Positions 16,445 through 25,449 of a stretch of DNA of 64,000 nt are shown piece by piece. Source of the stretch: Paenibacillus sacheonensis (lineage in GTDB: Bacteria > Bacillota > Bacilli > Paenibacillales > Paenibacillaceae); NCBI RefSeq assembly GCF_009909195.1, contig NZ_JAAAMU010000012.1, positions 149,126 to 213,125 on the forward strand, read 5' to 3'. Under the pieces are notes generated by a model. It made no database searches. It was given only the letters and a program-made list of their open reading frames with translations, and was not told the DNA's origin. Every line of letters starts with the position of its first letter. The stretch's first letter is position 1. A program made the translations under genes and the position numbers.

Positions 16445-18781
16445 CTATGGACGAGAAAGCAATCCCGCGCCGATGCAGGCGGCCGCGGACAGCTTGCGAA
16501 CCCCGATGCCGAAACGGATCTCGATCGTCTCGCGGCTCGCCGCGATGAATTCGCCCGCGCCGAACGCGGAATGAAGCAGCGCATCGCCGGGCTTCAGGCC
16601 CTCGAAGCTCTTCAGCGCGCTAGGACTGCGCTCGGAAGGCTGTTCTCCGGGCCTGCCTTCGGTGACGGTTACGCCGGAGCTTGCGGGACCGCGCGTGTTC
16701 CGCTTCGCGTTCGGCGCGGTCGGCTTGCGTGCCGGCAGCCGCCTGCCGTCCGTCCCCGCGTTCCAGGCCGCCTCCGGCCTGCGGGCAGGCGCCGACGTCG
16801 GCGCCGGGGCTTGCGCCTGTGCCTTCGGCGGAGATTGCAGCTGCCGGACGGCCTCCATGAACTGCGATTCCTTCGCTTCCTCGCCGTCGCGCCTGTTGTA
16901 GCTGAGCAGCGTCAGTTCGCGTTTGGCACGCGTCATGCCGACGTAGAACAGCCGAACCGCTTCCTCCATCAGCGGAGAAACGCCGCCGTCTACTTTCTTC
17001 ATATCCTCGTTCGAAGGAATGATGCCGTCGATCAGATCGATCATGAACACGCGCTCGAACTCCAGCCCTTTCGCGCTGTGAAGCGTAGAGAACGTGACCG
17101 CGTCCGCGTTCTTGTTCTTCTTCGAAGCCTTCATCGCGGCTTCCAAATACTTCAGCCGGTTCGCGAAGTCCTCCAGCGTCTCGAGCCCGTCCGCGATATC
17201 CTCCAGCGTGTTCAGAATGCCGATCAGGTACTCCTTGCGGAAGCCAAGTCGTTCGCACATCCGCTCGATCGCCCGCTCGTAACCGAGCTTGAACCGAATC
17301 AGGCGGATGGCTGCGCGCGGCTCCATGGCCCGCATGGATTGGAAGAGCTCCTTGCATTCCGCGAGCTGCTTCGGCTGATAGTCCTGCAGCGGCACGTGCG
17401 CGATCAAATTGTCGAAGACCGATTCGCCGTTGTCGATGGCGCCGAGCGCGGCCATTTGCACCTTGGAGATATAGCCGGACATCTTGGTATGGATCTTCTC
17501 GAGCAGATCGGGACGCTTGTCCGTATACGCCATGCGCATGAAACCGAGCACGTCCTCCAGCACCCAGTGGGAGAAGAAGCGGTTGTCCCCGTCCTTCATG
17601 TAGAACGGGATCCCCCGGCGGTCGAACTCGTTCATCAGCATGATCGAGGAGGCGTTATTCCGATACAGCACGGCCGTTTCGCTCAGCGATTCTTCCTTCT
17701 CCGCCGCCGCGGCCACATACTTCGCCTGCCCTTTGTAATCCTCCAGCTGCTTCAAATAGATCGGCCGGCTGCCCGGATTGCGCGTAAACATGTTCTTGTC
17801 GTACCGGTTCTCGTTGCGCTTGATGAACTTGTTCGCGATGTCCACGATGTTGCGCGAGGAGCGGTAATTTTGTTCCATCTTCAAGACGACGGCCTCGGGG
17901 AATACGCTGCGGAAGTCGAGCAGATACTGCGGCTCCGCGGCACGCCACGTGTAGATGCTCTGGTCGTCGTCGGCCACGACGCACAGGCAGCCATGCCGCC
18001 TTGCCAGTTTCTCGATAATGGCATGCTGCACGAGCGACGTATCCTGGCTTTCGTCCGTGAGGACATAATCGAACCGGTTCTGGTATTTCCACAGCAGCTC
18101 GCCGCTCTTCTCCAGCGCTTCGTTCGCGATGACGAGCATATCGTCGTAATCGACCAGCACCTTGCCCGGGAATGAACGCTTGAACGCTTCGTACTCCTTC
18201 GCCACGAGCGCGGCCTCCGGAACGTCGCATTTCGCTTCGGGCCATGCCCGCTCGGGAATGAGCTTGTTCTTGACGTAGCTGATATAGGTCGTCAGCTCTT
18301 CCATCTGATCCTCGGTCAGGTTCTCTCCCCGCACTTTGCGATACAGATCCCGCAGGATCAGCTTCTTGTGCAGCGGCAGCTCGTCCTCCTCCGGCTGCTC
18401 CACTTCGCCCTCGATGATCTGGAACGAGATGCGCGACCGCCGCAGATGCTCCCGCATCACCTCGAACGCGAAGCTGTGGATCGTCGAGAATTGGACGCCG
18501 CCGTCCGGATTGCCGGGGAAGAACCGGTTGTACCGATCCTTCATGTCCTGCGCCGATGCCCGGCTGAACGTCACCGCTTTGATCCGCGACGGATGAACGC
18601 CCTTCGCTTCGATCAAGTAGCCGATGCGCATGATGATCGTCGTCGTCTTCCCGGAGCCCGGCGACGCGAGCAGCAGCAGCGCGCCCTCGGTCTGCAGCAC
18701 CGCCTTCTTCTGTACCTCGTTCAATGCCACGCCAAGCTCCTCTTGCTTGCGCGCGAAAAAGTCTTTGCCTGCGCCAGTCAT
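16445..18781 (-). CDS. UvrD/Rep-type ATP-dependent DNA helicase (YjcD-like)
   Basis: Superfamily 1A helicase of ~778 residues. Motif I is LASPGSGKTTTI near residue 40. Motif Ia is AVTFSRASAQDMKDR, motif II is DYVLTDESQD, and motif III follows as ADDDQSIYTWRAA. C-terminal motifs include STLHSAKGLEFERVF and VGMTRAKRELTLLS. After a Pro/Ala/Arg-rich linker the end holds a small Tudor-like module (GDALLHSAFGAGEFI). This matches PcrA relatives of the YjcD kind rather than PcrA itself, which usually sits next to ligA. ATG 18781 has GGAAGG at suitable distance; 18787 is too close. Role in repair or recombination is inferred. Confidence 0.9.
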   Translation of the reverse strand: MTGAGKDFFARKQEELGVALNEVQKKAVLQTEGALLLLASPGSGKTTTIIMRIGYLIEAKGVHPSRIKAVTFSRASAQDMKDRYNRFFPGNPDGGVQFSTIHSFAFEVMREHLRRSRISFQIIEGEVEQPEEDELPLHKKLILRDLYRKVRGENLTEDQMEELTTYISYVKNKLIPERAWPEAKCDVPEAALVAKEYEAFKRSFPGKVLVDYDDMLVIANEALEKSGELLWKYQNRFDYVLTDESQDTSLVQHAIIEKLARRHGCLCVVADDDQSIYTWRAAEPQYLLDFRSVFPEAVVLKMEQNYRSSRNIVDIANKFIKRNENRYDKNMFTRNPGSRPIYLKQLEDYKGQAKYVAAAAEKEESLSETAVLYRNNASSIMLMNEFDRRGIPFYMKDGDNRFFSHWVLEDVLGFMRMAYTDKRPDLLEKIHTKMSGYISKVQMAALGAIDNGESVFDNLIAHVPLQDYQPKQLAECKELFQSMRAMEPRAAIRLIRFKLGYERAIERMCERLGFRKEYLIGILNTLEDIADGLETLEDFANRLKYLEAAMKASKKNKNADAVTFSTLHSAKGLEFERVFMIDLIDGIIPSNEDMKKVDGGVSPLMEEAVRLFYVGMTRAKRELTLLSYNRRDGEEAKESQFMEAVRQLQSPPKAQAQAPAPTSAPARRPEAAWNAGTDGRRLPARKPTAPNAKRNTRGPASSGVTVTEGRPGEQPSERSPSALKSFEGLKPGDALLHSAFGAGEFIAASRETIEIRFGIGVRKLSAAACIGAGLLSRP

Positions 18782-18811
18782 TCCCATCTACCTTCCGTCC
18801 GCGAGACGCAA

Positions 18812-18841
18812 ACATCCCTCTCCGGCTCGGGAGAGGGATGT
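18812..18841. terminator. Terminator of the germination operon
   Basis: ACATCCCTCTCC (18812-18823) pairs with GGAGAGGGATGT (18830-18841) across a 6-nt loop, downstream of the last ger gene. Confidence 0.75.
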
Positions 18842-18901
18842 CGTCGATCCGCCGTTTTCTGTACGTTAAGTATCGCAATAAGGAGCGCTATGACGCAAGG
18901 G

Positions 18902-20014
18902 TTAATTTTTCCGTTTGACCGGCTGCTCGCCGGCGCGTCTCATCTTGGCGACCGCCCATAGCAGAAGCGGCAGCCCGAACATGTGAATCGGCAGAATGTA
19001 AGGCGTCGCGATCTTCTGCGGGAACAGGACGGAGCTTTCGATGAAATCGCGGGGAACGAGCGCGATGCCCAAGGCGGCGGGCGCGACAAACCAGGCCATG
19101 CGCCGCCATCTGCGAACTTTTAACCACTGGGCGGTACCATACGTGCACGCGAAGAAATACAGCGAGACCTTAATGAAGACGCTGACGATCCAGATGGCGA
19201 TGACGAGCGAATCCATATTCTGAACGAAATCGAAATACGAGGTGTTGCGGATGAGATTGAAGTACGGATAAGTCATATTGCTGCTCTGCTCCGGTCCCAT
19301 GACCACGATGGAGAGAAACGTCGCTGCGCAGGTAAGGAGCCCGCTCATGCCGACCCCGAGCAGCACGTACTTCGATCCCGTTCTCTGCTCCGCGACGAAG
19401 CCGTAGACCATCCACATGAGGACGCAGTCGCCGAGGAAAGTCATCGTCGGCAGCGATCCCTTGAGGATGACCAGCAGTCCCGAATCCGAGTAGATGGGCA
19501 GCGCGTAGTTCATCTTCGCGTCATCGACCATCAGGATTAACGGAAGCAGAATGCCGAGCAGAATGAACGGACCGAACAATTCCGAACATCGGGCAAGCAC
19601 TTCGATGCCGGACACGGTTACGTAAGCGGCGACGAGGATCATGCTGACGAGCGGTACCAGCAGCGGCGTTCTCGGCAGGATCGTCGACAGAATAAACTCC
19701 GTATATTGCCTGAGAATCATGCCAAGGACGACATACCAAAACAAAAAATAAAGTCCGATCACCGCGTTCCCCGCCCACTTCCCGACGATCGACGGAACGA
19801 AATCGACCAGCGTTTGACCGGGAAAACGCCGATTGACCCTGGCATGCACGAACGCGGAGAACACGCCGAGCAGGCTGGCGAACGCCGTCGACAGCCAAGC
19901 ATCGCGGCCTGCCGCCATGACGGCCGGATTGATGGTAAGCAGAATGGTCATGCCCGCCTGCATGACCGCCACCAGCCAAAACAGCTGTTTGCCGCCGATT
20001 CGCATCTCCTTCAT
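18902..20014 (-). CDS. Second GerAB-type germinant receptor permease subunit
   Basis: Polytopic inner spore membrane protein of ~370 residues, APC-superfamily fold with about ten spans. It begins MKEMRIGGKQLFWLVAV, as GerAB-type subunits do, and has QTLVDFVPSIVGKWAG, ILRQYTEFI and a late FIKVSLYFFACTYGTAQW segment. B subunits bind the germinant. It is the second B-type gene of this operon and differs clearly from the first. Its ATG overlaps the stop of the small 2-TM gene (ATGA). AAGG lies 7 nt upstream. Last gene before a terminator. Confidence 0.85.
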   Translation of the reverse strand: MKEMRIGGKQLFWLVAVMQAGMTILLTINPAVMAAGRDAWLSTAFASLLGVFSAFVHARVNRRFPGQTLVDFVPSIVGKWAGNAVIGLYFLFWYVVLGMILRQYTEFILSTILPRTPLLVPLVSMILVAAYVTVSGIEVLARCSELFGPFILLGILLPLILMVDDAKMNYALPIYSDSGLLVILKGSLPTMTFLGDCVLMWMVYGFVAEQRTGSKYVLLGVGMSGLLTCAATFLSIVVMGPEQSSNMTYPYFNLIRNTSYFDFVQNMDSLVIAIWIVSVFIKVSLYFFACTYGTAQWLKVRRWRRMAWFVAPAALGIALVPRDFIESSVLFPQKIATPYILPIHMFGLPLLLWAVAKMRRAGEQPVKRKN

Positions 20015-20256
20015 GTGCCGACCTTGCCGCCGTGAATGAGCTCCTGCCCGAGCTTCTCGAATAACGCGTCGACGACTTGGGTCGGTCCCGGCAAATGCGG
20101 GAAGATCATCAGCAGAACTGCCAAAATCCAAGCGGCGGCGAACAGCGCGAAATGCACGAACCTTTCCCTCGGCTGCGCTTGAAGCACCCATTTCCACTGG
20201 AATGCGGCAATAAGAAGACTGATCGTCATTAAGCTCGGAATGGCGTAATTCGTCAT
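20011..20256 (-). CDS. Small two-span protein of the ger operon (D-subunit type)
   Basis: An 81-residue protein with two hydrophobic segments (residues ~6-20 and 34-53) joined by a basic loop WVLQAQPRERF. Small 2-TM proteins in ger operons have been described as D subunits that modulate receptor function; this assignment rests on size, topology and position. Both ends overlap neighbours by ATGA, so translation is coupled to gerAC and to the second permease. GGAGGGGAG precedes the ATG at 20256. Confidence 0.65.
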   Translation of the reverse strand: MTNYAIPSLMTISLLIAAFQWKWVLQAQPRERFVHFALFAAAWILAVLLMIFPHLPGPTQVVDALFEKLGQELIHGGKVGT

Positions 20257-21464
20257 TGTCTCCCCTCCCTTTCCTTCTCGCTCGTCTGCACGTTGGATAA
20301 GCCCGGCCGCAGCAAGCGCGAGTTCGAAATCACCTTCACCTCGACCTCGGGAAAAATGTCGTCCCACTGCGATGCGTAACGATGCCATGTCTTCGGGTAC
20401 GCGCGATGGAACTCCCCGGCAAAATCGAACGCGTCCGCCTTCAACCCCTTCTGCACGGCTCGAAGCGCAAGATTCACGCGGTCGGTCATGTTCTTGTCTA
20501 TCGCTTTCTCCACGCTGCGCACGGCCGCTTGGCTCGTCATCAGATTCGCGCTCGACGCATTCTGCAGCGCGTCGGTTTCGGCGTGAAGCCGAACCGTCAT
20601 GCTCCATTTGCCATGCTCGATATGCGGCTTCAGCTTTGTCGTGCTGCGCAGCACTTTGGCGGAAACCGTACCGTCCGCTCCCGCGGGAGTTACCGTAAGG
20701 ACCGCGGACTTGACTTCGTTGCGCAGCCAGAGGAGGCCCCTGGTCGTCTCTTCGTCGACGACGCCGATCATCCGATCCTGCTTGAATATCGCGGTGCCGT
20801 TTTTGTAATTGGCCGTCGTGTCGGGATTGCTCTTCGTTCGCGGCTGATTCTGCTTGATCCAGGGCAGCGCCGCCGCGCCCGTCTCGTCGGAAAGCATCTT
20901 GGCCAGCTCGGTCATGGTCACGCTCATGGATAATTTGCTCTTCGCGATCTCCCGAAGCGCTTCCGAAGAATCCCGTTCCAGGACGGCCTGCATCTCGAGC
21001 ACCCGTCTCGCCTTGCCCGCACTGACGTAGATGTAGGCCCGTTCCCTAGGCTGGGGCGCGCGCATCAGATAGTCCACGTCATCCCGAATGCCGTGCCTGG
21101 CTTCGGATTCGCCGAAAATAATGACCTCGGCATGCCCCCAGAACAGCTTGCGCGGCAGCCTTTCCTGCAGATGCGAGAGCGCATCGGCAATATTCTCGCC
21201 GACCGCGGAATGTACGAAGGTGCTGGAGCTGCCGGTGCTGCTCTTCTGTCCCATCTCCATGCTGCCTCCCCCTCCGCTGGATGCGCGCGGAATGAAGATC
21301 TGCACGGCCAGCTCGATGCTCTTGTCATCGTGCCGGTCGATGGCCGCTCCCGTAATCAATCCAAGATCGTTGATTTCCGTTCGATCCCAGCATCCCGACA
21401 GCAGCGCCGCGCCCGCGACGGCCGCGGCCAGCAGCGCGAGCCTGCCGATCATTCGCATGCTCAT
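20253..21464 (-). CDS. GerAC-type germinant receptor lipoprotein
   Basis: Spore germination C subunit, 403 residues. The signal peptide ends in a lipobox LLSGC, followed by the family start WDRTEINDLGLITGAAID. A Gly/Ser-rich loop near residue 65 is typical. The Ger(x)C C-terminal domain begins near residue 220 and ends in FHRAYPKTWHRYASQWDDIF, the family hallmark. It is anchored to the inner spore membrane, facing the cortex. The start overlaps the preceding permease stop (ATGA at 21461-21464). Confidence 0.92.
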   Translation of the reverse strand: MSMRMIGRLALLAAAVAGAALLSGCWDRTEINDLGLITGAAIDRHDDKSIELAVQIFIPRASSGGGGSMEMGQKSSTGSSSTFVHSAVGENIADALSHLQERLPRKLFWGHAEVIIFGESEARHGIRDDVDYLMRAPQPRERAYIYVSAGKARRVLEMQAVLERDSSEALREIAKSKLSMSVTMTELAKMLSDETGAAALPWIKQNQPRTKSNPDTTANYKNGTAIFKQDRMIGVVDEETTRGLLWLRNEVKSAVLTVTPAGADGTVSAKVLRSTTKLKPHIEHGKWSMTVRLHAETDALQNASSANLMTSQAAVRSVEKAIDKNMTDRVNLALRAVQKGLKADAFDFAGEFHRAYPKTWHRYASQWDDIFPEVEVKVISNSRLLRPGLSNVQTSEKEREGRQ

Positions 21465-22552
21465 GAAGCCCGCGCCCCCCTTGCCGCGGCGATGCCCAGC
21501 ATCAGGACCGGTATAAACACCTGCGTGAGCAGCGAGAGCATCGGAACGCTGGTCCCGAGCAAGTTCCGCAAATCCTCGAAGTCCGACGCGCACCAGAGAC
21601 TGAACAGGATCATCAGCAAGCCGATCGGCGCGATCATAAAGCGGTAATCTTTCAGCCGCAGCAGCTGGGCCGTACCGAGCGAGGCGGCGTAATACACGAC
21701 CATGATTTTGATGAAGATCGCGACGAGCCAAGCCGCCATCAGCAAGGATTCGATGTGCTCGATGAAGTCCGACAAAGAGACGTAGCGGACCGCGATGAGG
21801 AACGGATAATTGAAGCCCCTGTTCACATTGCCGAAAATGTAAAGCACCGCCAGGTTGATGCACAGCATCGTCAGCAGCACGGTAAGGAGGCTGATCAACA
21901 GCCACTTGAATGCGGAGATGCTTTTCTTTACCAAGTAGGGCAGGAAAATCGATACGATAAAATACTGCGAATACCAGGAAGAAAGCACGAGCGAGGAGCG
22001 CAGGACGGGCATCGGGCCGTATTCCAGCATAGGGAACATTTCCTTCGCGTTCATATCCGGCACCATGATGATCAGCATAAAGATGATGATGACGAGCGCC
22101 GCCGGAATCAGGAGCTGCGACGTCCTCACCCACACTTCGACGCCTTGATGCAGCGCGTAGGCGCATACGATCATCAAACTGGAGATGACGAACACCATCG
22201 GGGTATGCAGCAGGAAGGTCGTGGCGATGAATTCGCCGTATTCCCGAATGACGATCCCGTTCGTATATAGGAAGGAGAATAGATAAAAGGCAGCCAGCAT
22301 TCGCCCGAGAACGGTCCCCAGCACGAGCTCGCAGTACTCGATGAACGTTTTCCCCTTAAATCGGTCATGCAGCTTGCACATGACGAAGATAATGACCAGG
22401 CCGATTACGGATGACACGATCGGCACGATCCACATGTCGCGGCCGGCCGTGTTCATCGTGATGCTCGGTACCGCGAGCGCAGCTGTGGCGAGTATGGTCG
22501 GATGCATGAAAATTGCCAGCTGCAGCGGCGATATACGGCCTTTTTCGATCAT
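21461..22552 (-). CDS. First GerAB-type germinant receptor permease subunit
   Basis: A 363-residue polytopic protein of the spore germination permease family. It starts MIEKGRISPLQLAIFMHPTI and has typical GKTFIEYCELVLGTVLGR, VIREYGEFI and FIKIMVVYYAASLGTAQLLRL segments. It overlaps gerAA upstream and gerAC downstream by four bases each. B subunits carry the germinant-binding pocket, so together with the second permease the operon may recognise two ligands or form mixed receptors. Confidence 0.92.
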   Translation of the reverse strand: MIEKGRISPLQLAIFMHPTILATAALAVPSITMNTAGRDMWIVPIVSSVIGLVIIFVMCKLHDRFKGKTFIEYCELVLGTVLGRMLAAFYLFSFLYTNGIVIREYGEFIATTFLLHTPMVFVISSLMIVCAYALHQGVEVWVRTSQLLIPAALVIIIFMLIIMVPDMNAKEMFPMLEYGPMPVLRSSLVLSSWYSQYFIVSIFLPYLVKKSISAFKWLLISLLTVLLTMLCINLAVLYIFGNVNRGFNYPFLIAVRYVSLSDFIEHIESLLMAAWLVAIFIKIMVVYYAASLGTAQLLRLKDYRFMIAPIGLLMILFSLWCASDFEDLRNLLGTSVPMLSLLTQVFIPVLMLGIAAARGARAS

Positions 22553-24066
22553 GAGGACTCATTCCCTTTTGGCGGTTCTGGTTTCAAATTCGTCGCTTGG
22601 CGGTTCGGATTCGGCGATTTCCCGGTCAGGCTCGGCCGCTTGCGCTGCATCCAAATCGGCGGACGCGACAGCACGTCCTTCATCTCCGAGCCTCTCATCG
22701 GCGCGATCGGCTGCAAATACGGCACGCCGAAGGAACGCAGCGAGCAGAGGTGGATGACGATGACGATGATACCCAGCATGAGGCCAAGCAGGCCCAGCAC
22801 GCCGGAGAGGATCATGATGGGGAAGCGCAGCATCCGAATGGCGATCCCGCTGCTGTACTGCGGAATCATGAAGGAAGCGATTCCCGTGATGGCAACGACC
22901 ATGACCATCGGCGCGGATACGAGGCCGGCTGACGTCGCGGCTTGGCCGATGACGAGGGCGCCGACGATGCTGACGGCGGCGCCGACCTGTTTGGGCAGGC
23001 GCACGCCCGCTTCGCGCAAGGCCTCGAACGAGATTTCCATCAGAAGCGCCTCCACGAGCGCGGGGAACGGGATGTCTTCCCTGGACTTCGCGATGCTGAG
23101 CAGCAGCGAGGTCGGCACCATCTCCTGATGGAAGGTCAGAATCGAGACGTACAAGGAAGGCAGAATCAGCGTCATGATAAAAAACAGATAGCGGAGCCAG
23201 CGGATGAGCGTGCCGATATAGAAGCGCTGGTAATAATCCTCCGGGGATTGCAGCATGGAGTACAGCGTTGCCGGCGCGATAAGGACGAACGGCGTGCCGT
23301 CGACCAGGATCGCGATTCGGCCTTCGAGCAGGCCGGAGCTGACGACGTCGGGGCGTTCCGATACTTGCATTTGCGGGAAAGGAGAGAACGGACTGTCTTC
23401 GATCAAACCCTCCACGTACCCGCTCTCCAGGATACCGTCGATGTCGATGCCGGCAATCCGCTCCTGCGCTTCCGCTACCAACGCATCGCTGGCGACGCCC
23501 TCGAGGTAGACAAGGTTCACTTCCGTGCGGGTTTGACGGCCGAGCCGAAAGGGCAGCATCTTGAGCGCGGGCGTCTTGATCTTGCGGCGCAGCATGGCAC
23601 GATTGATGCTGATCGTCTCCGTGAAGCCCTCGCGGGGGCCGCGCACGACGGATTCCGCGGAAGGCTCCTCGATGGAGCGCTTCTCCCATTTGGCCAGCCC
23701 CATGGCGAAGCATTGCGTCAGTCCGTCCACGAACAACAGGACGCAGCCGGTGCTGACATGCAAAATGGCATCTTCGATCGAATCGACCGCGAGTACATTG
23801 GAAACGGAAAGCGCTCCTCCAAGTACCCCCAGGGCATTGCCGTCATCAAGCGCAGTTTCCGACTCGCGGAGCGCCCGGATGATATGCTGGTCCAGGACTT
23901 CCACGTTGACCAAGCCGTCGATGAACAATACGAAGGCATCTCTTGCTCCGCCGAGCTTCATCTCGCGAAAGATAACATCCTCGCACTTCGAATAAATGCC
24001 GGTCAGCAGCTTATAATTAACAGCCAGTTCGGGAGAAACGGCCTGCGGGGAAGCATCGGTGTTCAT
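22549..24066 (-). CDS. GerAA-type germinant receptor A subunit
   Basis: First gene of the ger operon, 505 residues, PF03323 family. The N-terminal soluble domain (1-~270) contains CEDVIFREMKLGG and the VEGLIEDSPFSPFPQMQVSE region. It is followed by ILVDGTPFVLIAPATLYSM and four to five membrane spans from residue ~290, and a proline- and lysine-rich tail. A subunits form an oligomeric membrane channel in the spore inner membrane during germination. AAGGAG is 7 nt before ATG 24066. A SigG promoter is expected upstream but I could not identify one with confidence. Confidence 0.93.
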   Translation of the reverse strand: MNTDASPQAVSPELAVNYKLLTGIYSKCEDVIFREMKLGGARDAFVLFIDGLVNVEVLDQHIIRALRESETALDDGNALGVLGGALSVSNVLAVDSIEDAILHVSTGCVLLFVDGLTQCFAMGLAKWEKRSIEEPSAESVVRGPREGFTETISINRAMLRRKIKTPALKMLPFRLGRQTRTEVNLVYLEGVASDALVAEAQERIAGIDIDGILESGYVEGLIEDSPFSPFPQMQVSERPDVVSSGLLEGRIAILVDGTPFVLIAPATLYSMLQSPEDYYQRFYIGTLIRWLRYLFFIMTLILPSLYVSILTFHQEMVPTSLLLSIAKSREDIPFPALVEALLMEISFEALREAGVRLPKQVGAAVSIVGALVIGQAATSAGLVSAPMVMVVAITGIASFMIPQYSSGIAIRMLRFPIMILSGVLGLLGLMLGIIVIVIHLCSLRSFGVPYLQPIAPMRGSEMKDVLSRPPIWMQRKRPSLTGKSPNPNRQATNLKPEPPKGNESS

Positions 24067-24172
24067 GGGCAGTCTCCTTGTCGGTATTCCTTCTTAATTT
24101 TTCCATAATGCGCGTTCCGTAAACGCCATCCGACAATTGTTCGGCAGCGTTTGACACGGGTGCGAAGTAAAA

Positions 24173-24216
24173 AAGCCGCATCCGCCCGGCTCAAAATCTT
24201 CCGGTTGGATGCAGCT
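24173..24216 (-). terminator. Terminator of the aldo/keto reductase gene
   Basis: Imperfect stem GCATCC/GGATGC extended by AAGC/GCTT, ending in a TTTTTT run on the minus strand. Confidence 0.7.
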
Positions 24217-24310
24217 TCACCCGCTGCTTCTTGCGTGCTTCTGGTATACCTATACGCCCTTTCAATGGCAGTTCGTGACAACCGATGAAAGCCGATGACA
24301 GATCATGCAG

Positions 24311-25291
24311 TCATGGAAGCCGATAGACCGCAAAGGGCTCCCCGTGGCGGAAAGTCTCGCTCGTGGCGTCCAGCTCGGCTAGGAGCGCGGGCGTCAGCGT
24401 GATCGACAGACTGCTCCGATTATCCTCCACCTGGCCTGGATTCGTCGCGCCCGCGATGACTGTAGCTACGCCAGGCTGAGCCATCAGCCAAGCCAGCGCC
24501 AGCGCGCCGGGCCGGCAGCCATGTTCGTTCGCGATGTCGGCAACCTTTTGGCCAAGCGCCAGCTCGCGCTCCCCCATGAAGCGATTGAAATTCGGGTCGG
24601 TTTCGGCTCGCGATCCCTTCGGCGCCGGGCCGGACGGGGAAGAAGCGTATTTGCCGCTCAGTATGCCTCCGGCAAGCGGGAAATAAGGAATGATGCCGAC
24701 CCCCTGATCCAGGCAGGCCGGAACGAGCTCGCGCTCCGGGGTACGATCGGCCAGCGAATAGCTGACTTGCGTGGATATGTAACGGCTGAATCCTTGGAAA
24801 GCGCTGATGCCGAGCGCCTTCGTCAGCTCCCAGGCCGCGTAATTCGACGCGCCGATATAACGCACTTTGCCCGCGCGGATGAAGTCGTCCAGCGTGCGAA
24901 GCGTTTCTTCGAGCGGCGTATGCGGATCGAAGGTATGGATTTGGTACAGATCGACATAATCGGTTTGAAGCCGCTTCAGGCTCTCCTCCAGTTCACGCTG
25001 CAGATGATACCGGGAGGAGCCGCTGCCGTTCGGTCCTTCCCTGCGAGGCAGTCCCGCTTTCGTAGCCAGGACGACGCTGCCGCGTTTTCCTTTCAATGCA
25101 TGCCCGATAATCGTTTCCGATTCCGTGCCCGCATAGATGTTGGCCGTGTCGATGAAATTAATTCCGCTATCCAGCGCGCTGTCGATGATTGCGGTCGATG
25201 CGGCGCGGTCGGCGCGTTTGCCGAACGCGTTCGTGCCGAGCCCGAGCACCGATACGGCAAGCCCGCTCCTTCCAAGAAGACGGTAGTCCAT
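24311..25291 (-). CDS. Aldo/keto reductase
   Basis: NADPH-dependent oxidoreductase with TIM-barrel fold, 326 residues. The catalytic tetrad is visible: Asp in GINFIDTANIYAG, Tyr two-turns on in the same motif, Lys in LATKAG and His in LYQIHTFD. IGASNYAAWEL and VATVIAGATNPGQVEDN are the cofactor-binding stretches of the YghZ/Tas-like subgroup. Cytosolic; substrate unknown. AGGAG lies 9 nt before ATG 25291. It is monocistronic between the ger operon and thrC. Confidence 0.92.
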   Translation of the reverse strand: MDYRLLGRSGLAVSVLGLGTNAFGKRADRAASTAIIDSALDSGINFIDTANIYAGTESETIIGHALKGKRGSVVLATKAGLPRREGPNGSGSSRYHLQRELEESLKRLQTDYVDLYQIHTFDPHTPLEETLRTLDDFIRAGKVRYIGASNYAAWELTKALGISAFQGFSRYISTQVSYSLADRTPERELVPACLDQGVGIIPYFPLAGGILSGKYASSPSGPAPKGSRAETDPNFNRFMGERELALGQKVADIANEHGCRPGALALAWLMAQPGVATVIAGATNPGQVEDNRSSLSITLTPALLAELDATSETFRHGEPFAVYRLP

Positions 25292-25449
25292 GGTCGATCA
25301 CTCCTATCCGTGTAAGAATATACGTCTATCCGACAAGATTAGTATCCCGCCAGCCCTGAATCATGTCAAATCGCCCCAATCCGAAATTATGATGGGAATT
25401 ACGCGCGAATTTTGATACAATAATTGAAAATTTGTTGAAGGGGATCGTT

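Noticed and set aside
16046..18175. Plus-strand 709-codon frame opposite the helicase gene
   Set aside because: Long only because of high GC and strong codon bias in the helicase gene; no domains or ribosome site.
20014..20197. N-terminal extension of the second GerAB-type gene up to 20197
   Set aside because: The extra 61 residues are the out-of-frame shadow of the 2-TM gene; the real start is ATG 20014 with the ATGA overlap.
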